Shown here: piece after piece, positions 9,590 to 18,334 of the stretch
Layout: every line of letters starts with the position of its first letter
Numbering within the stretch: the stretch's first letter is position 1
From: Shewanella sp. Choline-02u-19
Lineage (GTDB): Bacteria; Pseudomonadota; Gammaproteobacteria; Enterobacterales; Shewanellaceae
Length of the DNA: 64,000 bases
Reading direction: 5' to 3'
NCBI RefSeq assembly: GCF_002836205.1
Contig: NZ_PJBE01000012.1
Span: forward strand, 806,001 to 870,000
Notes under the pieces: model-generated
Database searches by the model: none
What the model was told of the DNA's origin: nothing
Seen by the model: the letters and a program-made list of their open reading frames with translations, nothing else
Made by a program: the position numbers and the translations under genes

Positions 9590-9595
9590 TAAGCT

Positions 9596-9622
9596 AACAC
9601 TCATAACACTCATAACACTCTT
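9596..9622. repeat. 9-bp tandem repeat, three units
   Basis: AACACTCAT occurs twice in a row and is followed by AACACTCTT (one mismatch), directly after the lptG stop. It is a small slippage-type repeat with no evident function. Confidence 0.7.
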
Positions 9623-9677
9623 GATAAGAGCCTTTAATTACCTGCTTATGTCATAAAGCGCTAATAAAAAGAGTAAT

Positions 9678-9726
9678 AAAAAAGCCAATAAAGCGTCTTT
9701 TACAAGGGCGATGATTGGCTTTTTTG
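9678..9726. terminator. Bidirectional terminator between lptG and the RDD gene
   Basis: AAAAAAGCCAAT at the left pairs with ATTGGCTTTTTT at the right around a loop of about 25 nt that has minor structure of its own. T runs lie on both strands, which suits two convergent genes. Confidence 0.7.
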
Positions 9727-9754
9727 GTTTTAGCGTTAGCAGCTAGGGTTTACG

Positions 9755-10279
9755 TTAAACGCCGCGCCAATTACGCATCTGATTTGCTTCTTTCGATAGC
9801 TCAACGACTTCTGAACGGGTCATCATGTCTTGAAGCGCTAGTTTATCGCCATTAATCAAGATCCATAAATTACCGATCCCAAGTAATGACCACACGAGTC
9901 TCGCGGCAGCTGTCACCATGCTGAGGTTCTGGCCGTTAGGATGTTGGACCTTAAGTCTCCAAGCACGCATGCCGAGCGTTTGGCCACCATAACTCCAAAA
10001 GCTGATGTAGAACACACCAACACATAGTGCAATCCAGAATTGATAAATCCCTTTATACAACGGAGTGTCATTTAAAAGATCAGACACCATTTCTTGTCCT
10101 GCCATGTCGATGAAACCGGCAGAGACTAGTGCAGTGAAGATACCAAAACCTAGCGCACCAGCAACCATGTAGACTGCTACAGCAAGAAGTAAATCATACA
10201 TTATCGCGCCAAAACGCTTAAAAAATCCCGCTCTTGGAAAGTTAGCGTGTTCGCTATTGGGCATTGAAGTCGCAGTCAT
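9755..10279 (-). CDS. RDD family membrane protein
   Basis: A 174-aa protein with the RDD layout: an Arg residue before the first membrane segment (FKRFGAIMYD), two further membrane segments near residues 80-105 and 130-150, and the GQTLGMRAWRLKV motif that defines the family. The family is found in many bacteria; a role in ion or solute transport has been proposed for some members but the substrate here is unknown. It lies upstream of no obvious partner; the next minus-strand gene (DUF2960-like) ends 46 bp before its start. Confidence 0.8.
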   Translation of the reverse strand: MTATSMPNSEHANFPRAGFFKRFGAIMYDLLLAVAVYMVAGALGFGIFTALVSAGFIDMAGQEMVSDLLNDTPLYKGIYQFWIALCVGVFYISFWSYGGQTLGMRAWRLKVQHPNGQNLSMVTAAARLVWSLLGIGNLWILINGDKLALQDMMTRSEVVELSKEANQMRNWRGV

Positions 10280-10325
10280 TTATATCACTTTATTTGTTGG
10301 TATCGAAAAGAAAGCATCTATTAGT

Positions 10326-10580
10326 TTAACGCGCTTTTGGATCATCTTTGATGTAATAGATATCGGTAAAACCGAAGCGGATAAACTCTTTGTTACGGAA
10401 ATCTCTTACCGCAGATGAACCCTTAGACGTGGTTTCAACTTGTTGTGCCATCATCAGGTAACGGGTTAAATCGATGCCTTCTTCAGCCGCTACAGCTTCG
10501 TATATGTCGTGAAATTTGTCATAAGCAAAGTTTATCTCTTTCGCTTTACCCTTGAACTTATAGGTGATTCTAGTGGCCAT
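10326..10580 (-). CDS. Small conserved protein, DUF2960-like
   Basis: An 84-aa soluble, lysine-rich protein. I associate it with DUF2960, a short family of unknown function found in Shewanella and Vibrio, from memory of its KFHDIYEAVA core. There are no cysteines, signal peptide or membrane segments. It may be co-transcribed with the downstream RDD gene. Function unknown. Confidence 0.65.
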   Translation of the reverse strand: MATRITYKFKGKAKEINFAYDKFHDIYEAVAAEEGIDLTRYLMMAQQVETTSKGSSAVRDFRNKEFIRFGFTDIYYIKDDPKAR

Positions 10581-10625
10581 GGTTATCTTCTCTTTTGAAA
10601 TTGGCTATATGATAACAAATCTACG

Positions 10626-11111
10626 CTATAAGGTATAAATCATATAACAGGCGTCGCTTGGATAGCCGCTGAGATCTTTATCAATAGCGTGGGTTTCAAA
10701 CCCTTGTTGTTGCCAATAACGATCTGCACCTTGAACGGCGACGAGGCTGATAGTCGCATAACCCTGTTGTAGCGCAAACTGTTTCAACTTGCCCAATATC
10801 AAGCCTCCAGCCCCTTTGCCTTGGGCGTTAGCTGACAAGGCTATATCGTGCAAATAAAGCGTGTTAGCGGCTTTGATAGCACTCAACTGCTGTTCTAGTG
10901 AAGGTGGGTTGTTAGCCACCCAAGGGTGTGCCAAGCAATAACCCACTACTTGATTGTTAAGCTCGAGGCCAAAGCAAGATTGTGGTGATGCTAGCCATTT
11001 ACTCTGTAAAACCTTTAATGATTCAGGTTCAATTTGAGGATAACACTCTAATTGGATCTCAAGGATTGTTGGCCAATCAGCGCTTTCGATATTGCGTAAC
11101 TTCATTTTCAC
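10626..11111 (-). CDS. GNAT family N-acetyltransferase
   Basis: A 161-aa single-domain protein. The acetyl-CoA binding motif A appears as DIALSANAQGKGAGG at about residues 91-105 (Q/R-x-x-G-x-G/A pattern: AQGKGAGG), and the C-terminal strand with YWQQQGFE is typical of GNAT enzymes. The substrate cannot be inferred. It is 40 bp from the M32 carboxypeptidase gene on the same strand and probably forms an operon with it. Confidence 0.82.
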   Translation of the reverse strand: MKMKLRNIESADWPTILEIQLECYPQIEPESLKVLQSKWLASPQSCFGLELNNQVVGYCLAHPWVANNPPSLEQQLSAIKAANTLYLHDIALSANAQGKGAGGLILGKLKQFALQQGYATISLVAVQGADRYWQQQGFETHAIDKDLSGYPSDACYMIYTL

Positions 11112-11151
11112 TTCCTATTACCGGGTAAGCTGGATCATTACTCTTCAGTCG

Positions 11152-12639
11152 CTATGCACTGTAGCGTTGGATTAAGTGTTGCTTAAAGTGCTCTGGGTTG
11201 AGGTTTTCACCAGTGGCTTGCAGTGCCAATTCATCGGTTGTGAGTAAACTCCCTTTAGACCAAATATTGTTGTTGAGCCAACCCATGATTGATGAAAGCT
11301 CTCCCTTGTCGATAAGTGTTTCAATCGAGCCTAATTGCTTCTCCATTGCGACTCTAAACTGAGCAGCATACATCGCGCCTAGCGTATAGCTTGGGAAATA
11401 ACCCATTTCACCTACAGCCCAATGAATGTCCTGCATACAGCCATTTTTATAGTCGCCATCGGTATTAATTCCCAATAGTGATTGCATTTGTGCAGACCAG
11501 AAATCAGGCAAGTCAGCGACGGCAAGCTCGTTAGCGACTAAGGCTTTCTCTGCTTCAAATCGGAGCAAAATATGACATGGGTAAGTCACTTCATCAGCAT
11601 CCACTCGGATATGACCTGGCGTGACGCGAGAATAGATGTTGAGCAGTTGTTCATGGCTGAGATTGCAATCTAGACGTTGTGTTAACTTAGGCTGTAACTG
11701 CTTTAAAAATGCAGCACCTCGCCCTAATTGCATCTCACAGAATAGGCTTTGGCTTTCATGAATAGCCATCGAGCGAGCAAGTCCAGCGGGTTGCCCACGC
11801 CATTCAAGAGGTAAGCCTTGCTCATATTTTGCATGACCCGTTTCATGAACTACGCCCATTAATCCACTGGTGAAGTCAGCTTCATCGTAACGCGTCGTTA
11901 GGCGCACATCACTGGCTACACCACCGCAAAAAGGGTGGCTGCTGGTGTCTAATCTACCGTGGTTGAAGTCAAACTCAAGTAAGGTCATTACATCTCGACT
12001 GAATAGAGCTTGAGCTGCACTCGCAGTATGGGGGATAGCATAATGAGGTTGGTGTTTCTGTTTGTCTTGGACCTGCTCAATTAAGCCCGGTAGCCAACTT
12101 TTTAGCCCGCCAAATATCTGCTCTAATCTGGCTGACGTCATACCGGGCTCAAACTTATCTAGCAGCGCATCATAAGGAGAGATATCGAGTGCTGCCGCGC
12201 GGATCTGAGCTTCTTCTTTGGACAGTGCTAATACATTTTCAAGATTGGGTTTAAATCCTTGCCAATCGTTTTGGTTACGCTGCTCTCGCCAAGCTTGCTC
12301 ACAGTGGTAAGCGGCTTTTGTTTTTGCTTCAACCAGACTGCCAGGCACAATATTGGCTTGCTGGTACTGGTAACGGATCTCTCTTAGGTTGGCTTTTTGC
12401 TGCCAATTAAGGTTTTCTAATTCAGCTTCTGCAATGGTGTGCGCTAGCATCGGCGCCGTTTTTAGTGAGTGAATATGTTTGGCTAGTTCCGCCATTGCAG
12501 CACCTCTGGCTTCACCTCCGCCCGTAGGCATCATTGCCGCTTGATCCCAATCGCCGAGGGCGCTTAAATGTTCAAAATGGCTAATGCTCTGAAAGTGTTC
12601 ACAAAGAAGTGCATAGTGCTTGTGTGCAGATTGATTCAT
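11152..12639 (-). CDS. Carboxypeptidase M32 (Taq family)
   Basis: A 495-aa metallocarboxypeptidase of normal family length. The HExxH zinc motif is present as H265-ETG-H269, with a third ligand expected in the IHESQS stretch about 30 residues on. The M32 signature around the ligand and the DWDQAAMMP motif near residue 30 are clear. It releases C-terminal residues from peptides in the cytoplasm. It is the first gene of a minus-strand group with the GNAT gene. Confidence 0.9.
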   Translation of the reverse strand: MNQSAHKHYALLCEHFQSISHFEHLSALGDWDQAAMMPTGGGEARGAAMAELAKHIHSLKTAPMLAHTIAEAELENLNWQQKANLREIRYQYQQANIVPGSLVEAKTKAAYHCEQAWREQRNQNDWQGFKPNLENVLALSKEEAQIRAAALDISPYDALLDKFEPGMTSARLEQIFGGLKSWLPGLIEQVQDKQKHQPHYAIPHTASAAQALFSRDVMTLLEFDFNHGRLDTSSHPFCGGVASDVRLTTRYDEADFTSGLMGVVHETGHAKYEQGLPLEWRGQPAGLARSMAIHESQSLFCEMQLGRGAAFLKQLQPKLTQRLDCNLSHEQLLNIYSRVTPGHIRVDADEVTYPCHILLRFEAEKALVANELAVADLPDFWSAQMQSLLGINTDGDYKNGCMQDIHWAVGEMGYFPSYTLGAMYAAQFRVAMEKQLGSIETLIDKGELSSIMGWLNNNIWSKGSLLTTDELALQATGENLNPEHFKQHLIQRYSA

Positions 12640-12755
12640 AAGAGTCAGCTGATAGTGATTAATTTAACTATGCTAGCACGATATAAAGCGCTAAATAAGC
12701 GTGATTTACGGCAGAGTTTTATCAACCAAATAGCTAATGACGAGGGAGAGACAAA

Positions 12756-13304
12756 ATGAAAATACAGCAGAGTGTTTATTTTCTTAGCGGATTTTTTTTA
12801 CTGTGTAGTTTTAATCTTATGGCGGGCAGTGACGCCTTTAAACTAGGACCCGTACTGACTCAGTATGGAAAAATTGCAAAAGTCGAAAGTCGTTTGATGA
12901 TCCCTAAGGATATGCAGATGAAAGTGGTATTCGATATGAGTACAGCGGCAGAACCCGGTAAGGTTAACCGCAGCCTAGATACGCTGGCGAGGTTTATTAA
13001 TATGCATGTTAGTGAGGGAGTACCGTTAAAGAATATTGAGTTAATGATGGTGGTGCACGGCAGTGCGGTCGCTGACTTTACTGATAATAAGTTTTATCAA
13101 TCTCATCAGTCAAAGCCCAATGGCAATACTGAATTAATAAGTAAGCTTGCCAAGCTTGGCGTTCATTTTTACGTTTGTGGTCAAAGTGCGGCGTATTATG
13201 ATGTCTCTTCGGCGCAATTATTACCGGGTGTGGATATGGCATTGTCTGCCATGACGGCTCATGCAATTGCTGCCCAACAAGGCTATAGCTTGAATCCTTT
13301 TTAA
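12756..13304 (+). CDS. Secreted DsrE/DsrF-like protein
   Basis: A 182-aa protein with an N-terminal signal peptide (about 23 residues, ending near LMAG) and a DsrE/F-like fold. A single cysteine (FYVCGQSA) occupies the position where DsrE-family proteins carry their reactive cysteine, and the motif MVVHGSAV is typical of the strand before it. Members are proposed to handle sulfur in thiol form, but periplasmic forms such as this one are uncharacterised. A GAGGGAGAG ribosome site lies 8-10 nt before the ATG. Confidence 0.75.
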   Translation: MKIQQSVYFLSGFFLLCSFNLMAGSDAFKLGPVLTQYGKIAKVESRLMIPKDMQMKVVFDMSTAAEPGKVNRSLDTLARFINMHVSEGVPLKNIELMMVVHGSAVADFTDNKFYQSHQSKPNGNTELISKLAKLGVHFYVCGQSAAYYDVSSAQLLPGVDMALSAMTAHAIAAQQGYSLNPF

Positions 13305-13353
13305 GTGTACATTATTGTGTTTGGCTATCGGATAAAGTTTGATATGCTCAAAC

Positions 13354-13431
13354 ACTTCATAATTTATACTAATTATGAAGTTAAGCCACATTACAGGGCA
13401 TTGACGCCCTGCGCCGCATAGGATGATGCGG
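13354..13431 (+). promoter_or_regulatory. Three consecutive stem-loops ahead of the yqiJ-like gene
   Basis: Stem 1 is ACTTCATAATT / AATTATGAAGT (13354-13364, 13371-13381). Stem 2 is AGGGC / GCCCT (13395-13399, 13406-13410). Stem 3 is CCGCAT / ATGCGG (13414-13419, 13426-13431). Each has a 6-nt loop, and the third ends 16 nt before the GGAGGA ribosome site. Stem 1 could also be an operator or a terminator for the DsrE gene. Confidence 0.5.
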
Positions 13432-13456
13432 ATAAATTGTGTTCATGGAGGATTTA

Positions 13457-14080
13457 ATGGTTTCAATTCTATTAAGCCAAGATAATTTACCTTATACCAT
13501 TTCGCTGTGTATCGTATTTGTACTCGGAATTGTAGAAAGCTTATCTCTCGTCATTGGTGCCAGTTTCTTAGGCTTACTTGATGATTGGACACCCAATGAC
13601 GGCAACGCCGATGTAGCAGCTGTTAGCGGCCTTGTTAGTTGGTTGTGCATTAACCGGCTGCCGTTACTCATTTGGTTAGTCTTAGCGCTATTAAGCTTTG
13701 CGATTGCAGGCTTTTCATTTAACTACTTATCTCAGAGCTGGTTCAACAGCTTGCTCCCCCAATTCTTCTCGTTGTCCATTTCTTTGATATTAATGGCGTT
13801 ATGCTGCCACTTTTTCGGTGGAAAACTGGCTGATATTTTGCCAAAGAATGAATCTTTGGCTGTATCGGTTGAAGACCTTAACGGCTGTGTTGGCACGTTG
13901 ACGACGAGTAAGGCGGTGCAGGGTAGTCCGAGTGAAGCCGTGGTTAAAGATGACTATATGCAGCAACATTACGTGTTAGTGGAGCCTGAGAGCGATGGTG
14001 TCGAGTTTCCGACAGGCACGCAAGTGGTGTTGCTGAAAAGAAAGGGACAAGTGTGGAGCGCAGCGAAACTTGAATCTTAA
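13457..14080 (+). CDS. yqiJ: YqiJ-like inner-membrane protein with OB-fold domain
   Basis: 207 aa from the ATG at 13457, chosen because GGAGGA (13447-13452) sits at proper distance; an upstream GTG at 13439 would start inside that site. The protein has membrane segments at about residues 10-35, 50-85 and 95-120 and a C-terminal soluble OB-like domain with the VGTLTT and GTQVVLLKRKG strands. It matches the YqiJ (DUF1449) family, whose gene normally precedes a flotillin gene (yqiK) and is linked to membrane microdomains. No flotillin gene follows here. Confidence 0.8.
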   Translation: MVSILLSQDNLPYTISLCIVFVLGIVESLSLVIGASFLGLLDDWTPNDGNADVAAVSGLVSWLCINRLPLLIWLVLALLSFAIAGFSFNYLSQSWFNSLLPQFFSLSISLILMALCCHFFGGKLADILPKNESLAVSVEDLNGCVGTLTTSKAVQGSPSEAVVKDDYMQQHYVLVEPESDGVEFPTGTQVVLLKRKGQVWSAAKLES

Positions 14081-14843
14081 CGAGTATGTTGAACTTAAAA
14101 GGAAGTTCTCCTTCCTACGAAATGTCCTAGAGTGGAGCTCGCGCAAGGCCTCTTAATCCCGCATATCCAATCAATAGCGAATTGAGTATATCGAGCAGTG
14201 GCAGAGCTCAAAGTCGTTAATGGCTTCCACCTTCCCAGCGTCTTAGCATTCATAACTGAATGGCTCCGAAAACGGGCATTAATTTATATACCCATTCTAC
14301 GATGGGTATGCTTTTTATATTAAGAGTGGGGCTTACTCTAGATTATTGATTTTACCAAGGGAGCGACCATTACTTGCAATCAATGCTTTGATTAAACTCC
14401 CACTGAATCCTGCATCTTCAGGTAGAACGGGTATAGTGCAGTGACAAGATAGTGTTTCACCTCCTCACCCCCTCTTAAAGTTTAACGGCTAAATAAGTGA
14501 CTAATACTTTTTTGATAGGTATAAATTCAAAAATAGTATGTTGAATTTATAGTCATTAAAAGTACGCTTTATCTGCAGTTAATATATTTATCCTTACATT
14601 AATAGACTGAAAATTATTAATAAAGTCATCTGGGTAGATGAATCTGTTCTACAAATTCTATTCATAAAATGCGCACTGACAATCTTTACCTTTGTTAATG
14701 AGTTGTTGCATTTAAATCCTTGTGCTAGGTTTTATAAACCCGCTTAGTGGCTCCCACTGCCAAGTGGAGCGTTTGTAGTTAAAGAATCTAATAATTAATT
14801 GGGCCACTAAAGAGCCCTTTGTAAACCTTTCGGAGCGACATTT
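14081..14843. other. 763-bp gap without a recognisable gene
   Basis: No open frame of note on either strand and no recognisable remnant of a flotillin gene. A terminator-like hairpin lies at 14288-14316. The last 150 bp before the subtilase gene are AT-rich and presumably hold its promoter and a 5' leader. Confidence 0.6.
14288..14316 (+). terminator. Terminator-like hairpin in the gap behind yqiJ
   Basis: ATACCCAT (14288-14295) pairs with ATGGGTAT (14302-14309) over a 6-nt loop and is followed by GCTTTTT. It lies 208 bp after the yqiJ stop, so it ends either a long 3' leader or an unrecognised small RNA. Confidence 0.6.
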
Positions 14844-16682
14844 ATGAAATTGACAAAAATTGCAGCGACCTTAATAGCACTTTCTGTTGGCGCGTCAGCG
14901 GCAGTAACAGCAGGTGAGCGATATGTTATTCAAGTGGATAATAGCAAAAAGGGTGTTGTTAAAGCATTGGCAAAGAAGATGGGTGGCGAGTTAAACCTCG
15001 ATGGTAATGGGTTTATTGCGGCAACATTTTCAGGTAAAGATCTCGCACAAGTGAAAGGTTTACTCAATAACCCACATATTAAGTTAGTCGAGGTGGATCA
15101 ACGTCGTTCATTGATGTCATTCAGTGATAGTGTTGGTAACCCAATGACAGAGCAAATCACTCCCTACGCAATTGATCAGTCTAACGTGAACGATATTGCT
15201 TTCGATGCCAGCACTAGCACCAATAAGAAGGTGTGTATTATCGATTCTGGTTTAGATCGATCTAACAATGATTTCGATTGGAATAATATCGATGGTGACA
15301 GCGACAGTGGTACAGGAAGCTGGGATGAAAATGGCGGACCACACGGTACTCATGTCGCGGGCACCATTGGTGCGGCTGATAATGGTTTCGGTGTTGTCGG
15401 TATGGCACCCGGCATTGAGATGCACATTATCAAAGTATTCAATGCCGATGGCTGGGGTTATTCATCTGATCTCGCTCATGCCGCAAACTTATGTAGTGCC
15501 GCTGGTGCCGACATTATTAGTATGAGCTTGGGTGGTGGCGGTTCAAATTCAACAGAATCGAATGCGTTTCAATCTTTCACTGATGCGGGTGGTCTTGTAG
15601 TTGCGGCTGCTGGTAACGATGGCAACAGTGTACGCTCGTATCCTGCAGGTTATCCTTCGGTGATGATGGTTGGCGCTAATGATGCCAATAACGATATCGC
15701 TGATTTTTCACAGTTTCCAACTTGTACAACTGGCCGAGGTAAGAAGCAGAAAACGGATACCAGTATTTGCGTAGAGATTGCAGCAGGTGGTGTTGATACT
15801 TTATCGACTTACCCAGCGGGTATGGCAACAGCCTCAAATATGACCGTGGATGGTACTGCATACTCAAGTTCTGCAATGGAGAACGCGGGTTCAATAGACG
15901 GGAGTGTATTTTTCATGGACACTGCCGAAGCAACAGATGGCGGGGCTAACGGTATGGTGTGTATGATCGACCGCGGCGTTATCTCTTTCCACGATAAAGT
16001 GCTTAATTGCGAAAACTCAGGCGGTATCGGCGCCATTATTATTAATAACGAGCCGGGCATGCTTTATGGCACATTGGGTGACACCAATGCGACTACAATC
16101 CCAGCCGTTGGCGCAGCTTTTGAAGACAGAGCCGTTCTCATTGCAGCAAGTACTGCTGATATTGCTATTGGCAGCTCTGATTACGGCTTTATGAGTGGTA
16201 CCTCAATGGCAACGCCTGCCGTATCGGGGATTGCAGCGAGAGTATGGTCTAACCATAGTGAATGTACTGGAACTGAAATTCGCGCCGCACTGAATGCATC
16301 TGCAATGGACAGTGGTGCAAATGGCCATGATGTGTATTTTGGTCACGGTATTATCGACGCAGCGGCGGCGGACACATACTTAACCACTAACGGATGCGCT
16401 GGGGGCGATAATGGTGGCGGTGGAGATCCAGGAACTGGCGATGGCCTAAGTGTCACTGAGACTCATTATAAGCAAAGAGGCATTAAGTATGTCGATCTTA
16501 GCTTTAGTGGCGCAGCTGGCAATAGTGTTGATGTTTATCGTAATGGAAGCATTGTTGGTACTTCTTCAAGCGACGTTACATATACTGATATTATTTCGAC
16601 CAAAGGTGGTGGTACTTACATCTATAAGGCATGTGATACAGGTACCACAACCTGCAGTGTCGATGTTAGCGTAACATTCTAA
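14844..16682 (+). CDS. Secreted subtilisin-like serine protease (S8) with PA domain
   Basis: A 612-aa preproprotein. In order: signal peptide (about 1-23), an I9 inhibitor-like propeptide (about 25-90), the S8 catalytic domain with D134 (IIDSGLD), H167 (GPHGTHVAG) and S454 (SGTSMATP), an inserted protease-associated (PA) domain at about 330-440, a glycine-rich linker at about 518-530 and a C-terminal beta-sandwich of about 80 residues that resembles fibronectin type III. The cysteines near 294, 309, 373 and 389 could form disulfides. It is probably exported and cleaves extracellular protein for nutrition. A GGAG ribosome site precedes the ATG and a terminator follows. Confidence 0.93.
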   Translation: MKLTKIAATLIALSVGASAAVTAGERYVIQVDNSKKGVVKALAKKMGGELNLDGNGFIAATFSGKDLAQVKGLLNNPHIKLVEVDQRRSLMSFSDSVGNPMTEQITPYAIDQSNVNDIAFDASTSTNKKVCIIDSGLDRSNNDFDWNNIDGDSDSGTGSWDENGGPHGTHVAGTIGAADNGFGVVGMAPGIEMHIIKVFNADGWGYSSDLAHAANLCSAAGADIISMSLGGGGSNSTESNAFQSFTDAGGLVVAAAGNDGNSVRSYPAGYPSVMMVGANDANNDIADFSQFPTCTTGRGKKQKTDTSICVEIAAGGVDTLSTYPAGMATASNMTVDGTAYSSSAMENAGSIDGSVFFMDTAEATDGGANGMVCMIDRGVISFHDKVLNCENSGGIGAIIINNEPGMLYGTLGDTNATTIPAVGAAFEDRAVLIAASTADIAIGSSDYGFMSGTSMATPAVSGIAARVWSNHSECTGTEIRAALNASAMDSGANGHDVYFGHGIIDAAAADTYLTTNGCAGGDNGGGGDPGTGDGLSVTETHYKQRGIKYVDLSFSGAAGNSVDVYRNGSIVGTSSSDVTYTDIISTKGGGTYIYKACDTGTTTCSVDVSVTF

Positions 16683-16705
16683 ATAGCCCCTAGTTAGAAA
16701 ACAAG

Positions 16706-16731
16706 AAGGCCTGCGTTAGCAGGCCTTTTTA
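16706..16731 (+). terminator. Terminator after the subtilase gene
   Basis: AAGGCCTGC / GCAGGCCTT with a 4-nt loop, then a T run. It lies between convergent genes. Confidence 0.9.
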
Positions 16732-16747
16732 ATGCAGTTTGTAGAGA

Positions 16748-17395
16748 CTAGGAATCACTTAATGGTTGCAATATGGTGAGCGCAGGTTGCACGTTTTTAG
16801 GCCAAATCCGATAAGTCTTATGGTGCTTAATCAGTGAGGTCTTTTTGTTTCCAGCGCTTAACAGTAGATTATGTTTATAGGCGATCTCAGCAAAAGCTTG
16901 CTCAGGTGCGCGCACATAAAATGTTATAGGTTTTATCAGCTCGTCGCCATCAATTCGTTGGGTAAATTGTTCATCTGAGATGATAAGGCTGCAGTTGCCG
17001 TCACTATTAAGTTTGAGCTTTTTAGTCACTTCTTGGTCGGTAATAATCAGCCAATCACTGCTTTCTAACTCTGCCAGCATCGCCTTTAAAGATAAGCCTA
17101 GACCCTGCTGTTTATCGGCAATATAAGTGTACTGCTGACTAATTTTTTGCAGCAGTAACTTTAGCTCTGCGTTCGCACCCATGCTACGAGCTTGGCGGAT
17201 CCAAAAAGTAAGATCTTCAGCGAGTAGTTTTGAAAAACTACGTTTTTTAAGCGCGGTAACCATCCAACTGCATAAGAAATGGCTTTCACCTGCTGGGGTC
17301 TTTAGGCTACTGCTAGTGTCTGCTGATTCAGCCAGCGCGGCTAGGCCTGCGTTAGCAAAAATAAGAATGGCTTGGTTATAATTGATATCGGACAT
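16748..17395 (-). CDS. Conserved protein, DUF2913-like
   Basis: A 215-aa soluble protein. The N-terminal helical part with FLCSWMVTALKKRSF and WIRQARSMG resembles DUF2913, a family of Vibrio, Shewanella and relatives with no known function. No catalytic motif, signal peptide or membrane segment is visible. It is a lone gene with its own promoter region; the next minus-strand gene ends 90 bp upstream of its start. Confidence 0.6.
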   Translation of the reverse strand: MSDINYNQAILIFANAGLAALAESADTSSSLKTPAGESHFLCSWMVTALKKRSFSKLLAEDLTFWIRQARSMGANAELKLLLQKISQQYTYIADKQQGLGLSLKAMLAELESSDWLIITDQEVTKKLKLNSDGNCSLIISDEQFTQRIDGDELIKPITFYVRAPEQAFAEIAYKHNLLLSAGNKKTSLIKHHKTYRIWPKNVQPALTILQPLSDS

Positions 17396-17485
17396 GAGAT
17401 CTCCGCCGTGAAAGTGAGTATAGAGGACGGCGGAGGCATTATACCTAATATAAACGACTATGCCTTAATATAGCCGTACTTTGAT

Positions 17486-18118
17486 TTACTTAAGTGCCAG
17501 TTTTGCTGCTGTAACAATCAGTTCAGGCGCAGGACGAACTTTAAAGTTAGGGTTTACGTATTGGAAATGCACCAATCCTTTAGCATCGCTGATATAAACG
17601 GCAGGGACCGGCAGTACTAGCCGTTTTTCGCCCTGTGGAGTTTGCCATAGATCATTTTCAAGTTTCATTTTACTCATATAGCGTTCAGTAGTTTTAGCGC
17701 TGGTAAAGTAGGCTAAACCAAAGGCTTTAGTGGTCTCTAAACTGGCATCAGACAACAGTGTGTAAGTAAGGTCTTGCTTGGTCATTGATGCTTTGAGTTT
17801 TTCAGGTGTATCAGGAGAGATGCCAATTAATTGGTAACCCATTTCGAGTAGTTGTGGCTCTATCGCCTGTAGTTGACCCATTTGTGAATTGCAAAAAGGG
17901 CACCAGCCACCACGGTAGAAAAAGATAATTGTTGGTTTACCCGCAGTGATCTTAGCGATATCGACGCTAGCCCCATTGAGGTCTTTGAGCGATGCAGACG
18001 GAATGGTTTGGCCATTCATTAAAGGCATTACGCTTAATTCGTCGGTCGCGATAGGTTTAGCTAATAGGGGTAAACTAAACAACAATATTGACAGGGCAGT
18101 GAAGGTCTTTTTTAACAT
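17486..18118 (-). CDS. Periplasmic AhpC/TSA-type peroxiredoxin-like protein
   Basis: 210 aa from the ATG at 18118. The longer frame up to 18229 would add 37 residues before a clear signal peptide (KKTFTALSILLFSLPLLA), so I use the shorter form. The thioredoxin-fold domain has GGWCPFC with a CxxC pair at the redox site and the IGISPD strand, as in the AhpC/TSA family. The WCPFC form is common in peroxiredoxin-like proteins of unknown partner. A role in periplasmic peroxide or thiol redox balance is likely. Confidence 0.8.
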   Translation of the reverse strand: MLKKTFTALSILLFSLPLLAKPIATDELSVMPLMNGQTIPSASLKDLNGASVDIAKITAGKPTIIFFYRGGWCPFCNSQMGQLQAIEPQLLEMGYQLIGISPDTPEKLKASMTKQDLTYTLLSDASLETTKAFGLAYFTSAKTTERYMSKMKLENDLWQTPQGEKRLVLPVPAVYISDAKGLVHFQYVNPNFKVRPAPELIVTAAKLALK

Positions 18119-18334
18119 TATTATTATACCTTTGAGTTTAGGGGTTACTAACTTAATAACACTAGACCTTGAAAAGCGCCAATAACTTTCATTGTTGTGG
18201 AAAGGCGATAGGAACCACAAATACATCAAGCTGCACCTTACTTTTTAAGAAAAGTCATATCAAAATCTAAAATAATTGAATAGAATCAGATGATTAATAC
18301 GTTAATCTATCCATTTTTATAAGTAGTAATTACC

